A stretch of 64,000 bases of DNA from Flavobacterium sp. W4I14. Lineage in GTDB: Bacteria > Bacteroidota > Bacteroidia > Sphingobacteriales > Sphingobacteriaceae. The DNA lies in NCBI GenBank assembly GCA_030817875.1, contig JAUSZU010000001.1, forward strand, positions 5,270,001 to 5,334,000. The letters run 5' to 3'. The notes below the pieces were generated by a model, which saw only the letters and a program-made list of their open reading frames with translations, searched no databases and was not told where the DNA came from. This document shows positions 57,001 through 64,000 of the stretch, piece after piece. Each line of letters starts with the position of its first letter. Position 1 is the stretch's first letter. A program made the translations under genes and the position numbers.

Positions 57001-58133
57001 TCATCTACATCAGCGGTAATGTAATAACTATAAGGCGTTGGGCTATTGCCGCCTATGTTTTTGCCCCACAATGCTGCACCTGAGGAACTGTACTTTCCAA
57101 CGAAAAGATTTTTCCCTCCCGTTGATGTTAAGGTAATATTGCTTGTAGGAGAACTCAGGGTTACCGTACCACTATAAATACCGGTTAGGTAAATATCGTT
57201 GTTTGGGCCTGAGGCTAAAGATGATACAACGGCAGTAGCTCCATCAATTTTGTCGGACCATATTAGCTGACCGGTTCCTGTGTATTTTGCAATAAAGTAA
57301 TTTGGCGAAGTGCCGGTAATATTGTTGGCCGGACCTTTGGGATTTAAATCGATGCCGGACGAAAAATAACCCATTATAATAATCTCGTTGTTGGTATTGG
57401 TTATTACATGCCTGATCTCATCTGTACCGAATGAACCGAAGCCATAAGCCCATTGAATATTTCCATTTTTGTCATATTTGACCATAAAGCCATCTAAACC
57501 TCCTTTGGGTAGCAGGCTAAAACCGCCGAGGCTTATATTAGATGAATAGGAGCCTACAAATATAACATTACCCAAACGATCAGCGGCAACGACATGCCCA
57601 TACTCGGTAGATGAGCCACCAACATTTTTTGCCCATTTAAAATTGCCATCCAAATCTAACTTTACAATAAAAGCGTCATTTCCGCCAGCATTGTTAAGAT
57701 TGAAGGTGCCTGATCCTGGATCACAGTCCATGCTAAATGAACTAAACTGGCCGCCAAAAATTACATTTGATTCATCATCAACTGTTAAATTGTTCACCTG
57801 GTCAAGGTCTGATCCACCAATGCTTTTTCCCCAGATTAATTTTCCATCAGGCGTATACTTAGCAATAAAAACATCATAATCACCGTTCGATGTCAGGCTA
57901 ACCGGAGCAGAAGTGCCCGATAAATCTACAGTGATCGTACTTCTAAAGTTTCCGGCAATGTAAACATTATCAAATTTATCAACAGCAACGCCAGTCACCT
58001 TACTTTCCCCAAAACCGCCAATATCCTTAACCCAATCTGGAATGGGCTGCTGTTGTGCATAACTGTTAAAAGGAAGGATAAAAAATGCCAAAAGATATAA
58101 TAACCTGTAAAATGGCTTGATTTTATTGTGCAT
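54036..58133 (-). CDS. Giant T9SS surface protein with SBBP repeats and type-B C-terminal domain
   Basis: The 1365-residue protein has a signal peptide (residues 1-26, ending SYAQQQ) and, at about 30-490, repeated beta-propeller-like units (SBBP-like), each with a pattern such as NDAFIVKLDLDGNFKWAKNVGG and GKLIWGKSIGG. The middle (about 490-1260) holds Ig/PKD-like units with CSGxT and WQxSxDG patterns and conserved Cys pairs. The C-terminal 85 residues (NIPTSFSPNGDGVNDLWEIRNI...FNRYGTVLFQTNTTYNPWDG) are the gliding-associated type-B sorting signal of type IX secretion. It is probably a secreted adhesin or surface-layer component. It is flanked by direct repeats of neighbouring genes. Confidence 0.9.
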   Translation of the reverse strand: MHNKIKPFYRLLYLLAFFILPFNSYAQQQPIPDWVKDIGGFGESKVTGVAVDKFDNVYIAGNFRSTITVDLSGTSAPVSLTSNGDYDVFIAKYTPDGKLIWGKSIGGSDLDQVNNLTVDDESNVIFGGQFSSFSMDCDPGSGTFNLNNAGGNDAFIVKLDLDGNFKWAKNVGGSSTEYGHVVAADRLGNVIFVGSYSSNISLGGFSLLPKGGLDGFMVKYDKNGNIQWAYGFGSFGTDEIRHVITNTNNEIIIMGYFSSGIDLNPKGPANNITGTSPNYFIAKYTGTGQLIWSDKIDGATAVVSSLASGPNNDIYLTGIYSGTVTLSSPTSNITLTSTGGKNLFVGKYSSSGAALWGKNIGGNSPTPYSYYITADVDDNVYIGGYFDGTLIFGDASLNKTLTFHGVRDTFFGKYTGTGNYVWAFNFGSSCSGNFGHKIAVDSKKNVLLGGSFCSTVDFNPGICELKITAKNGTSDGYISKYNQIKFTGDANIVSFELAEQTAPALINTQDKTITIKVRAGTNVTALKPTLTTDIGVVAPLSGVANNFTQPQKYIITSNCQDYTWLVTVQVEETNEITICSGATQILVGVAANTRPSYTYLWQIKDPTGNWIAAPNASASIDYELKGLTNFTNQDITYQFRRKVFTANTELIEPIINITIHPATTNNLISTTQNVLCSGASNVLITGTVPQGAGNETAVYKWQESDDELTWRDINNATGIDLSVSVAKTKYFKRLTFSTSCIGYSNTLKIEVQPQVTASIAGNDIALCNNDMATLNANAVAMNEIGTWQVVSPANYSPFDALNLNDPKAQINNIPPDVDVILKWTISQTICQTKSESTIKIHNYSTPILSLASVVTINEGQSIQIPATISPFNTYTFLWSPSAGLDNPNNLTPLAKPDQTTIYHLKVTYGNNCMLERDLKIVVDKTTKIEICGGERRQLIGDQNNDSSPKFQWQTYDGVLWADIIGENREDFSLATTEHFENSPKITLVRRKITVDGTIYFDSKYEFTISPSTTNNIISIPESTFCSSGEASLSILGSQPDGSANLNITFFWETSADGINWTPLSNATEKDLMLSNISKTVYCRRATFNGRCIGLSNVVKIQINPPATIANAGINRKLCGDLSTTLSANTPGENEVGTWSIVSPTSYSPFTMANIHDPNATISHLPVDQPLILQWEIVNNNCNTKTSSQVEVISYRNISVQSPSTLSIDFGKKVNLDITTDLTPEDHYTFDWSPKIGLSNTNILSPDASPTENTLYTLKINYGFECVKYATVQVIVLNQINIPTSFSPNGDGVNDLWEIRNIANYPGSKISVFNRYGTVLFQTNTTYNPWDGTHHGKILPIGTYYYVISLKDKKNSVFNGSITILR

Positions 58134-58228
58134 TATAAGAGCGGTAAAACAATGTTTTTAGATTATGGGAAAAAATAAAAATAACACAAATCTACAACTA
58201 ATTAAAATAGCAGGTTAATTATCGCTTA

Positions 58229-58428
58229 ATGATTTTTTTGTTGATTTTTCTTACTGCAATAAATTTTTCTTTATCCAGATCGGTTTTGGCACCATCAGAA
58301 AAAATATACAAATTGCTTTGTGCTGCCAACTCATTTTGCTGCAGAATTATAACGTACGCTTGGTATGCTGCGGACGATTGCATACGAAAAGTTCTATTGG
58401 GCGAGGCCTTGCATTTTATATTTATCAA
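58229..58428 (-). pseudogene. Decayed 5' fragment of a glycosyltransferase gene
   Basis: This region matches the first 60 or so codons of the glycosyltransferase at 52120-53037, with QQNELAAQSNLYIFSDGAKTD and KEKFIAVRKI preserved. The start region, aligned to MQNLAPIALFVYNRPQHTERTLEF, has a one-base shift and a TAA stop at the Glu codon. The match ends at the KK after VRKI, so the rest of the gene is lost. It is certainly non-functional. Confidence 0.9.
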
Positions 58429-58519
58429 TATGCGGGCCAGGTATTTTTTACCATATAAGATGTTTAAGGTCTATATAAGTTTGGATATATCTTGCCCTCT
58501 GTATTCACATTTAATCACC

Positions 58520-58657
58520 TCAAGTACTTTTAGGTTTTAGTCCTTTGCATACATCAACGATGTTCTGGGCTTTATATTTTGCATACAGCATTCTCCAGGC
58601 CATATCGCTATTGCTATAAAAATTATCGTAGGCCGTTTTTGCTTCTTCGCTTAACAT
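58520..58657 (-). pseudogene. Truncated 5' fragment of a methyltransferase gene
   Basis: Forty-five codons read in frame from ATG at 58657: residues 10-24 are YDNFYSNSDMAWRML and 27-43 are KYKAQNIVDVCKGLKPK, nearly identical to the methyltransferase at 53215-53976. A TGA stop follows two residues later, before the SAM site. It lies upstream of the glycosyltransferase fragment, the same order and strand as the intact pair. Confidence 0.9.
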
Positions 58658-58965
58658 ATAAGTTATTAAGCATAAATATAACTTTTGAGAAATAAATACC
58701 TATCACTAATAATAAATCAGAAATATAAAAGTTTTATGCTGTTTATACATTAACGTGTTATTAATAATACTTTAACGTAAAAAATAAATTTGTATTTATG
58801 TAAAACTTTAGTTTATTTTTATGTAGATTTTCGCAGCGTAATGTTTTCTTTAAAAACAGTATACGTTGTAAACTGATTAATTAAAATAAAAAAAAATTAA
58901 AATTCTTCTGATGCCAAAATGAGTGCTCAGTAGATATTATTGTCTATAAATCTAAATTAACCATT
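58658..58965. other. AT-rich gap before the HEIGH peptidase gene
   Basis: This 308-base stretch is strongly AT-rich, with no ORF, hairpin or repeat family that I can make out. It should contain the promoter of the metallopeptidase gene, but no good TTTG / TAnnTTTG pair was found. Confidence 0.4.
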
Positions 58966-60345
58966 ATGAAAAACAGAAAAATGATTGTGAGGTTGCTCAT
59001 GATCTCCGCTATTTCTATCTCAATTTTCGCCTGTAAAAAAGGAGAAAGTAATGTTAGCCAGGAGGAAGTAAAAAAAACAGATGCTGTTTACTCCTACATT
59101 AGAAGCCTAGGTTTCCCAGCATCAGCTATTAAAGATCTCGGTAAAGAATATCTTGTAGAAGAAGATATTGCCTTCTCAAAGGATATGATTATCCCTTCAA
59201 CTTCAGGGCCAAAAACAGAACAGTATTATACAGGAAATCTTGTGAGTTCTGCTAACAGAACCAATATCAGAATTTATGTTGATGCATCTATGGCATCTTT
59301 AAGTGCGGAAGTCAATTCTGCAGTTAATCAATGGAATACAGTACCAAGTTCTAATATTCATTTTAATCTTGTAACAAGTGGTAGTTATGATATTCTCATT
59401 ATGGATGAAAATTTAGGAAATGGTTATTGCGGTGTTGCCCGTTTTCCTATTAATGGAAATGCCGGAGGATTAATCAAGATTAACAAGACTTATATCTCTG
59501 GAAATAGTTTTGACCAGAGACAGCGGACAATTGCCCATGAAATAGGCCATTGCGTTGGATTCAGGCACACAAATTGGTCCGCAAATGGCGAACCACAAAA
59601 CGGTACTGATGATATTGGAACTCCAGCAAGTGCGATAGACGTTCCGAATGTTGGTGGCACAGATCCATCCTCTATAATGAATGGAGGTCAATGTGGTATC
59701 GGTGCTGCTTATTTCTCAATTAAAGATAAACAAGCTATTGCTTCATTATATCCTGTAGTAACTTCAGGTCCATCAGGAACATTAACCACAATGGCAGGGA
59801 TAGACATGGGCGTAGATGATGGTGTATATTTTTGGGGTTTATCTGGCTTGGTTACTAAAGGCAACTCAACTTCAATTAATGGCCCTACCCAACAGTATTT
59901 TCTGCCTTCTGGTAAGAATTTTGGTGACGTTATAGATATGGCGATTTCTAATGCAGGGCGTAGTTACGTGTGGTACAAAGACGGGACCATGTCGGTAGGT
60001 CAGAGTATTGGTAATTTCGGAGATTATATCCTGCCAAAAAGCTATATTCTTCCGGCAGGGAAAACACCTTTAGATGTGATAGGCATTGCAATCTTAAAAT
60101 CTAACGATCACTGTTTTGCATTTTATAGTGATGGTACATTTTCTGAAGGAAACTCTACAAACCTTGGTGCATATGTTGGGCTTCAAAATTATGCGCTTCC
60201 TCCAGGAAAAAATTATAATGAAATCGTTGATATAGGTATTGCAGCTAGTTCCGGGTGGTTTTATGCATGGTATTCTGATAATAAAATGTCTGTTGGAACA
60301 TCAACTGATTTAAACTATTGGATCCCACTAAAATCTATGGATTAA
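58966..60345 (+). CDS. HEIGH-type zinc metallopeptidase lipoprotein with C-terminal repeats
   Basis: The 459-residue lipoprotein (lipobox IFAC, Cys about 23) has a metzincin-like zinc motif TIAHEIGHCVGFRHTNW (HExxHxxGxxH) near residue 190, as in M57 'dual-action HEIGH' peptidases. After it (about 280-459) come four tandem units of 46-48 residues, each with a core like SYVWYKDGTMSVGQS or CFAFYSDGTFSEGNS and a closing LPxGKxxxDV; the last is cut short. They may be a beta-rich binding module. It is probably a cell-surface protease. It stands alone between the decayed region and the next gap. Confidence 0.82.
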   Translation: MKNRKMIVRLLMISAISISIFACKKGESNVSQEEVKKTDAVYSYIRSLGFPASAIKDLGKEYLVEEDIAFSKDMIIPSTSGPKTEQYYTGNLVSSANRTNIRIYVDASMASLSAEVNSAVNQWNTVPSSNIHFNLVTSGSYDILIMDENLGNGYCGVARFPINGNAGGLIKINKTYISGNSFDQRQRTIAHEIGHCVGFRHTNWSANGEPQNGTDDIGTPASAIDVPNVGGTDPSSIMNGGQCGIGAAYFSIKDKQAIASLYPVVTSGPSGTLTTMAGIDMGVDDGVYFWGLSGLVTKGNSTSINGPTQQYFLPSGKNFGDVIDMAISNAGRSYVWYKDGTMSVGQSIGNFGDYILPKSYILPAGKTPLDVIGIAILKSNDHCFAFYSDGTFSEGNSTNLGAYVGLQNYALPPGKNYNEIVDIGIAASSGWFYAWYSDNKMSVGTSTDLNYWIPLKSMD

Positions 60346-60986
60346 ATCATTGATTTTTTTCAGTAACATATCTTATTCAAAGATAAAATAGTGCAAAGTT
60401 TAGTTAAACGAATGAACTCGATGTATTTCGGGTTCATTCTGTTAAGTTTATGTAGATACTAATCGAGGTATAAAAAAGTTATGAGTTAATTGAAAAGGTT
60501 ATACTTATATTATAGAACGCACACCTAACCATGACAAAAGCTAGGATTTAGTAATTTTAAGCAATATTTAAAAGCATAATGCTTTTAGTGTCAAAAATTT
60601 AGAGCTTTCGACATGCCGCCACTGAGGTTATTTAACAAATCAGTATTTTAGCTGCTTATGTGTCCACATCCAGTTAAGCCCATAGCACAGTATGCTCGTT
60701 CTACTTAAATCCAGCCTAACAAATTTTTCGGATTCCACATTCCTCGCCCTACTGCTGGCTTTGAAAGAAAAATTTTCATTCGGCCATTTTTGGTTCGTTT
60801 TGACGGCAAAAAGAAGAAGCCCATCGGCAGCGTCGAGCCGAGGCAAGCTACTTGTCGTAACGGCAAAGAAATCAATATACGCCACTCATATTTATTTTTA
60901 AGAATAAATTATCCCTCAGATCGGCATAGTAATTATTTTTTATTAAATTTTAAACAGGCTCTTAGTTTATATTTATATTTTTATCC
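60346..60986. other. Gene-free stretch with a higher-GC block
   Basis: The first 250 bases are AT-rich with nothing to report. The block 60640-60895 is less AT-rich and is open in two opposed frames (minus 60640-60885, plus 60692-60901), a sign of base composition rather than of two genes. I do not identify it; it might be a dispersed repeat or a decayed mobile fragment. Confidence 0.35.
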
Positions 60987-61670
60987 ATGATTAAATCAAT
61001 AAAAAAAGCACTATCAAAATACTTACCTGTTAATTATTTCGCCTACAGTAAATCATACTCACAAGATGGTGAGGACATGATACTTAAAGCGATTTATGAG
61101 CAGAAAAAAGGGTATAAAGGCTTCTTTGTAGATGTTGGCGCACATCATCCCGTAAGATATTCCAATACCAATTACTTTTATAAACGTGGATGGAAGGGGA
61201 TTAACATTGAACCTACGCCATCGGCTATTGGCGCTTTTAATACCTTTAGAAAAAGAGACATTAATTTAAATATTGGTATAGGTCCGGAAAAAACCAAACT
61301 TAAGTTCTACTGTTTTAACGAGCCTGCATTGAATAGTTTTTCTGAAGAGGTTTCTAAAAGGATCGACACCGAATCCGCTAAATATAAAATTATAAAAGAA
61401 CTTGATATTGATGTACTGCCTTTAGGTGATGTCTTGGATCAACATCTGCCAGCCAATACCACTATCGATTTTTTGAGTATTGATGTGGAAGGTTTGGATT
61501 ACCAGGTTTTACTTTCCAATAACTGGGATAAGTATAAACCAAGTGTTATTTTGGTAGAAGAGAATGTTAATGTTGATGAGCTGAATAATTCGCCGATATA
61601 CAAATTTCTAAAGGATAAGGGTTACGCCTTTTTTGCAAAAACTTTACGCACCTGCGTTTATCGCCTATAA
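60987..61670 (+). CDS. FkbM family methyltransferase
   Basis: The 227-residue protein is an FkbM-type SAM methyltransferase: SQDGEDMILKAIYEQKKGYKGFFVDVGAHHPVRYSNTNYFYKRGWKGINIEPTPSA is the family's opening with the SAM site FVDVGAHHP, and DFLSIDVEGLDYQVLL is the second motif. These enzymes O-methylate sugars or small molecules; here a surface glycan is likely, as a flippase lies beside it. Its stop codon touches the flippase stop codon directly (61670/61671), so the two are tail to tail without any spacer. Confidence 0.9.
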   Translation: MIKSIKKALSKYLPVNYFAYSKSYSQDGEDMILKAIYEQKKGYKGFFVDVGAHHPVRYSNTNYFYKRGWKGINIEPTPSAIGAFNTFRKRDINLNIGIGPEKTKLKFYCFNEPALNSFSEEVSKRIDTESAKYKIIKELDIDVLPLGDVLDQHLPANTTIDFLSIDVEGLDYQVLLSNNWDKYKPSVILVEENVNVDELNNSPIYKFLKDKGYAFFAKTLRTCVYRL

Positions 61671-62996
61671 TTATTTGTTAAATATTTTCTGGAACGCGGT
61701 AATAAGGAACAGTGATTTTAACATCATCAAACCTTGTTGCCGCGTTTTTTTGAATAGCAAAATAAAAAAAGTAGAACAGAAATAAGCAATTACCGTAGCT
61801 ATAGCCGTACCGATCATACCCATTTTTGGGATCAGTATTAAGTTTAATACAATATTAACGGCTGCTCCAAAACCCGTACGGATAAAGGTAAGACGGCTAA
61901 ATCCCTCCGCAATCAGATACTGACCACTCGCTACACCTAAGAAAACAAAAATACTTCCCCATACATGTAAGGCTAACGCTGGCGCGGCAAATGCGAATTC
62001 AGGGTTATATAACCTATAAATATAGGGTGCAGTAAAAGTTACAAATAAGGCAAATGCAAGACTTAGCCAGGCCATTAAATCGTATAAATTTTGAAGCCTT
62101 TTTTGGTATCGCTCCAGATTATCTCTTCTGGCATTTAAAATTGCAGGAAAAAGAGAGGTTACAATGGCCACAGGTACAAAGTTTAAGGCTTCGCTTAAGC
62201 TAACCGCGGTTGCATAGGCACCAGCCTCTGCAGTTCCCTTTTGCCCCATAATTTCTTTCAACATCAGCAGATCTATTTTCATGTAAACTGATACCATAAT
62301 GCCAGAAATAATTAGAGGCCAGGAAAAATGGAGCAATTTGAGAGCTAATTCTTTATTAAAAGACCATTTAAAAATGTTTCTCCCCTTCCGTTGGTAAACG
62401 TAAAAATAACCTATTGATAGCAGGGCGGTATCAAAAAGAAATGAATACACGAAATAGATCAAGTTAGCAGAAAATACAATCAGCGCAATTTTGGTAAGCG
62501 CTGATATGACATTTCCAACAATCTGTACCTGCATAATGTATTTCGACTGTACTTCGGACTGGAAATAAGAATCGATTACGGTTAAAGATTGAAATAAGCC
62601 CGTAAAAGACAATATTAAAATAATATGATATGGAATATCAGAAAGCGGGCGGATGGTCCAGGCTAAAAAAATAGCAGGTATGCAAACCAGACCAGCAATA
62701 ACCTTTAATAAAAATGCAGTTCCTAATATGGTATCTCTATTTCCTGGAAACTGATGAAGCTCTTTTACGATGAACTGATCGAGGCCAAGGCCTGCAATAG
62801 ATGCAAAAAGATAAGTATAAGCAATCGCACTTGTTAAAATGCCATTATTAAAAGTTAGCAGGTAATTGGCAACCATTATGCTAACGGCCATCTTTATTAC
62901 TAAACTTCCAACTCTGCCCAGCATTAACAACCCCGTATTTTTTAGATACTTGTTAAATGCTTCTTCGTTAAAACCTTTTATGGCGGGTAATTTCAT
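61671..62996 (-). CDS. Oligosaccharide flippase (Wzx-type, MATE-like)
   Basis: The 441-residue inner-membrane protein has about twelve to fourteen hydrophobic segments and the polysaccharide-transporter pattern: KNTGLLMLGRVGSLVIKMAVSIMVANYL at the start, IAGLGLDQFIVKEL, a middle AGAYATAVSLSEALNFVPVAIVTSLFPAILNARRD (the typical EALNF/P region) and a C-terminal LNLILIPKMGMIGTAIATVIAYF. It moves lipid-linked sugar units across the membrane. Its sugar is unknown. A glycosyltransferase and methyltransferases lie within 10 kb. The start ATG at 62996 opens MKLPAIKGFNEEAFNKYLKN. Confidence 0.9.
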   Translation of the reverse strand: MKLPAIKGFNEEAFNKYLKNTGLLMLGRVGSLVIKMAVSIMVANYLLTFNNGILTSAIAYTYLFASIAGLGLDQFIVKELHQFPGNRDTILGTAFLLKVIAGLVCIPAIFLAWTIRPLSDIPYHIILILSFTGLFQSLTVIDSYFQSEVQSKYIMQVQIVGNVISALTKIALIVFSANLIYFVYSFLFDTALLSIGYFYVYQRKGRNIFKWSFNKELALKLLHFSWPLIISGIMVSVYMKIDLLMLKEIMGQKGTAEAGAYATAVSLSEALNFVPVAIVTSLFPAILNARRDNLERYQKRLQNLYDLMAWLSLAFALFVTFTAPYIYRLYNPEFAFAAPALALHVWGSIFVFLGVASGQYLIAEGFSRLTFIRTGFGAAVNIVLNLILIPKMGMIGTAIATVIAYFCSTFFILLFKKTRQQGLMMLKSLFLITAFQKIFNK

Positions 62997-63074
62997 TAAC
63001 GCAAAGATGTAAAAAAATGTGCGTTAAGTTAGGCGCTGAAAATTCAAAATATTAAGTACACCATATATGTACTA

Positions 63075-63692
63075 TTATTTTCCTTCACTTTTTGTCTCCG
63101 ATGCTTTTATTTCTGAAGTTTTAGTTTCAGGAGCCGCGACAGGAACTGTATTTACAGCTTGTGCAGGTTTGCTATTTAAAGGTGCGCCGACAGCAATGTC
63201 GCACCTATGGTTGGGCTGGCCATGAGGCGGGTTCAAACCCTTTCCTGTTTTTATCGCTACAGTTTGTTTTACAGCAGGCTGCGTGGTAACAATTTGTGTT
63301 GGTTTGCTATCGAGAGGCGCGCCAATAGCAATATCGCACCTGTGGCCAGGTTCTCCATGTTTAGGATTGAGTTTTTTGCCTGATGTATTTACTGCAACCG
63401 GAGGTACTGGAACAGTTACCGGTTGTGGGCTAGCACTTTTTTGTGGTTGAACGGCAGCTGTTTGGTGTAATGGTGCCCCGACTGCTAAAGCACAGGTATG
63501 GCCGGCATCGCCATGTGGCGGATTGAAAATAAGGTTAGTTTTGGCACTTTGCGCTGCGGGCTGCACAGTATTGCTTTTTTGAAGCCCCTGTATTCCTGTA
63601 GGTGTTGGGATAACTGCTTGAGTAGTTTCTTTCTTTTCGCTATTGCATGCACAAAGAACAGCAATGGCTAACAGGTAAAAAGCGTTTTTCAT
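63075..63692 (-). CDS. Lipoprotein with three HGxxxHxC repeats
   Basis: The 205-residue lipoprotein (lipobox LCAC, Cys about 16) carries three units of about 22 residues: NPPHGDAGHTCALAVGAPL, NPKHGEPGHRCDIAIGAPL and NPPHGQPNHRCDIAVGAPL. They are joined by Pro/Thr/Val/Gln-rich linkers of about 25-30 residues. Each unit keeps two His and one Cys, so a metal- or haem-binding role can be guessed; there is no known family that I can name. The ends are low-complexity. It is a single gene between the flippase and a DinB-like gene on the same strand. Confidence 0.75.
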   Translation of the reverse strand: MKNAFYLLAIAVLCACNSEKKETTQAVIPTPTGIQGLQKSNTVQPAAQSAKTNLIFNPPHGDAGHTCALAVGAPLHQTAAVQPQKSASPQPVTVPVPPVAVNTSGKKLNPKHGEPGHRCDIAIGAPLDSKPTQIVTTQPAVKQTVAIKTGKGLNPPHGQPNHRCDIAVGAPLNSKPAQAVNTVPVAAPETKTSEIKASETKSEGK

Positions 63693-63737
63693 GGGACTGA
63701 GATTAATTTACTCAAATATGGCGAAATTAATTTACGT

Positions 63738-64000
63738 CTAAAAACTCTTTTCTACTCTTTCTAGCTGCTTGAGGTGATGTTTTAAATGAATTTCGATAAA
63801 CCTTAGCCATTGCTTGGCATTTAGATAACCTAGTCGTGGGTGTTTTGTTTTACAATTGGCTTTTGCATGGGCAATTACAGGATAATTATCATCAAGACCT
63901 TTTTCAAACTCTAAAATAAAATCGAGCGCTTCTGTTTTGCTGATTTTTTTAACACGCTCGGCCAGTCTTTTCGGAACTTTATACTTTTTTGCCGGTGGTA
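63738..64000 (-). CDS. DinB/DUF1569-like protein, C-terminal part (gene cut by the window end)
   Basis: An open frame runs from the window edge down to a stop at 63738, giving 86 residues. It reads KKYKVPKRLAERVKKISKTE, then LEFEKGLDDNYPVIAHAKANCKTKHPRLGYLNAKQWLRFIEIHLKHHLKQLERVEKSF. The HPRLGYLNAKQWLRFIEIHLKHHLKQ block is the typical C-terminal motif of DinB-type (DUF1569) four-helix proteins with metal-ligand His residues. The N-terminal part lies outside the window. Such proteins are probably thiol-dependent transferases; no substrate can be given. Confidence 0.75.
   Translation of the reverse strand, partial: PPAKKYKVPKRLAERVKKISKTEALDFILEFEKGLDDNYPVIAHAKANCKTKHPRLGYLNAKQWLRFIEIHLKHHLKQLERVEKSF

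Noticed and set aside
58229..58540. Plus-strand ORF of 103 residues over the decayed region
   Set aside because: It is antisense to the glycosyltransferase fragment and mirrors the same kind of frame opposite the intact gene.
60640..60885. 81-residue minus-strand ORF as a real gene
   Set aside because: An overlapping plus-strand frame is equally open and neither has a clear start region or known motif; listed only as an unexplained block.

Overview
The window reads as a chromosomal segment of a low-GC member of the Bacteroidota, most probably a Sphingobacteriaceae species close to Pedobacter. The grounds are a gliding lipoprotein GldD, a giant surface protein with a type IX secretion type-B C-terminus, many lipoproteins with a short signal and Cys lipobox, promoters of the TTTG / TAnnTTTG type, start codons lying almost on the transcription start, and several families of intergenic palindromic repeats. 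I see no rRNA, tRNA, CRISPR array, transposase or phage module. The ends cut through non-coding DNA on the left and a DinB-like gene on the right.

Layout. 1-4.4 kb: aroE bracketed by palindromic repeats, gldD, an MBL-fold hydrolase, a LolC/E-type ABC permease with a small lipoprotein, then a repeat-rich gap. 4.4-9.5 kb: a xylose module on the minus strand (xylB, xylA, Na+/sugar symporter) with a strong Bacteroidota promoter and two LacI-type operators in front of xylB. 9.5-20.8 kb: housekeeping and stress genes (csaA, tadA, superoxide dismutase, OxyR, a secreted GH130 enzyme, GDP-fucose synthase, trmB with an alkyltransferase-like gene, an AhpD-like gene, tag, a GNAT gene). A small four-helix-bundle gene here sits inside an inverted-repeat cassette. 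20.9-30.4 kb: polA, an Ala/Lys/Thr-rich secreted protein, a UPF0173 hydrolase, a YbaB protein, a serine hydrolase, a cupin, a GxxExxY nuclease-fold gene in a second inverted-repeat cassette, and a DUF418 protein. 30.4-48 kb: a DUF885 lipoprotein, pyruvate dehydrogenase E2 and E1-alpha without E1-beta or E3, an NlpC/P60 hydrolase, a CapA-like lipoprotein, an M13 peptidase, an SPFH protein followed by the remnant tail of a lost paralogue, an SDR/AraC pair and a Prc-type protease. 46.5-51.3 kb: a cyanophycin module (isoaspartyl peptidase, cyanophycinase and, divergently, cyanophycin synthetase), which can make, depolymerise and hydrolyse a nitrogen-storage polymer. 52-64 kb: a cell-surface region with a glycosyltransferase, a methyltransferase, a 1365-residue T9SS surface protein, broken copies of the same methyltransferase and glycosyltransferase genes, a HEIGH-type metallopeptidase with C-terminal repeats, an FkbM methyltransferase, a flippase and a His/Cys-repeat lipoprotein.

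The most notable points are the duplicated and decayed methyltransferase/glycosyltransferase pair flanking the T9SS gene, the two roughly 575-bp inverted-repeat cassettes each carrying one small gene (one of which supplies the end of one neighbour and the start of the other), the operator/promoter layout of the xylose operon, the cyanophycin cluster, and the triple HGxxxHxC lipoprotein. All calls come from reading the sequence; no database search was possible.
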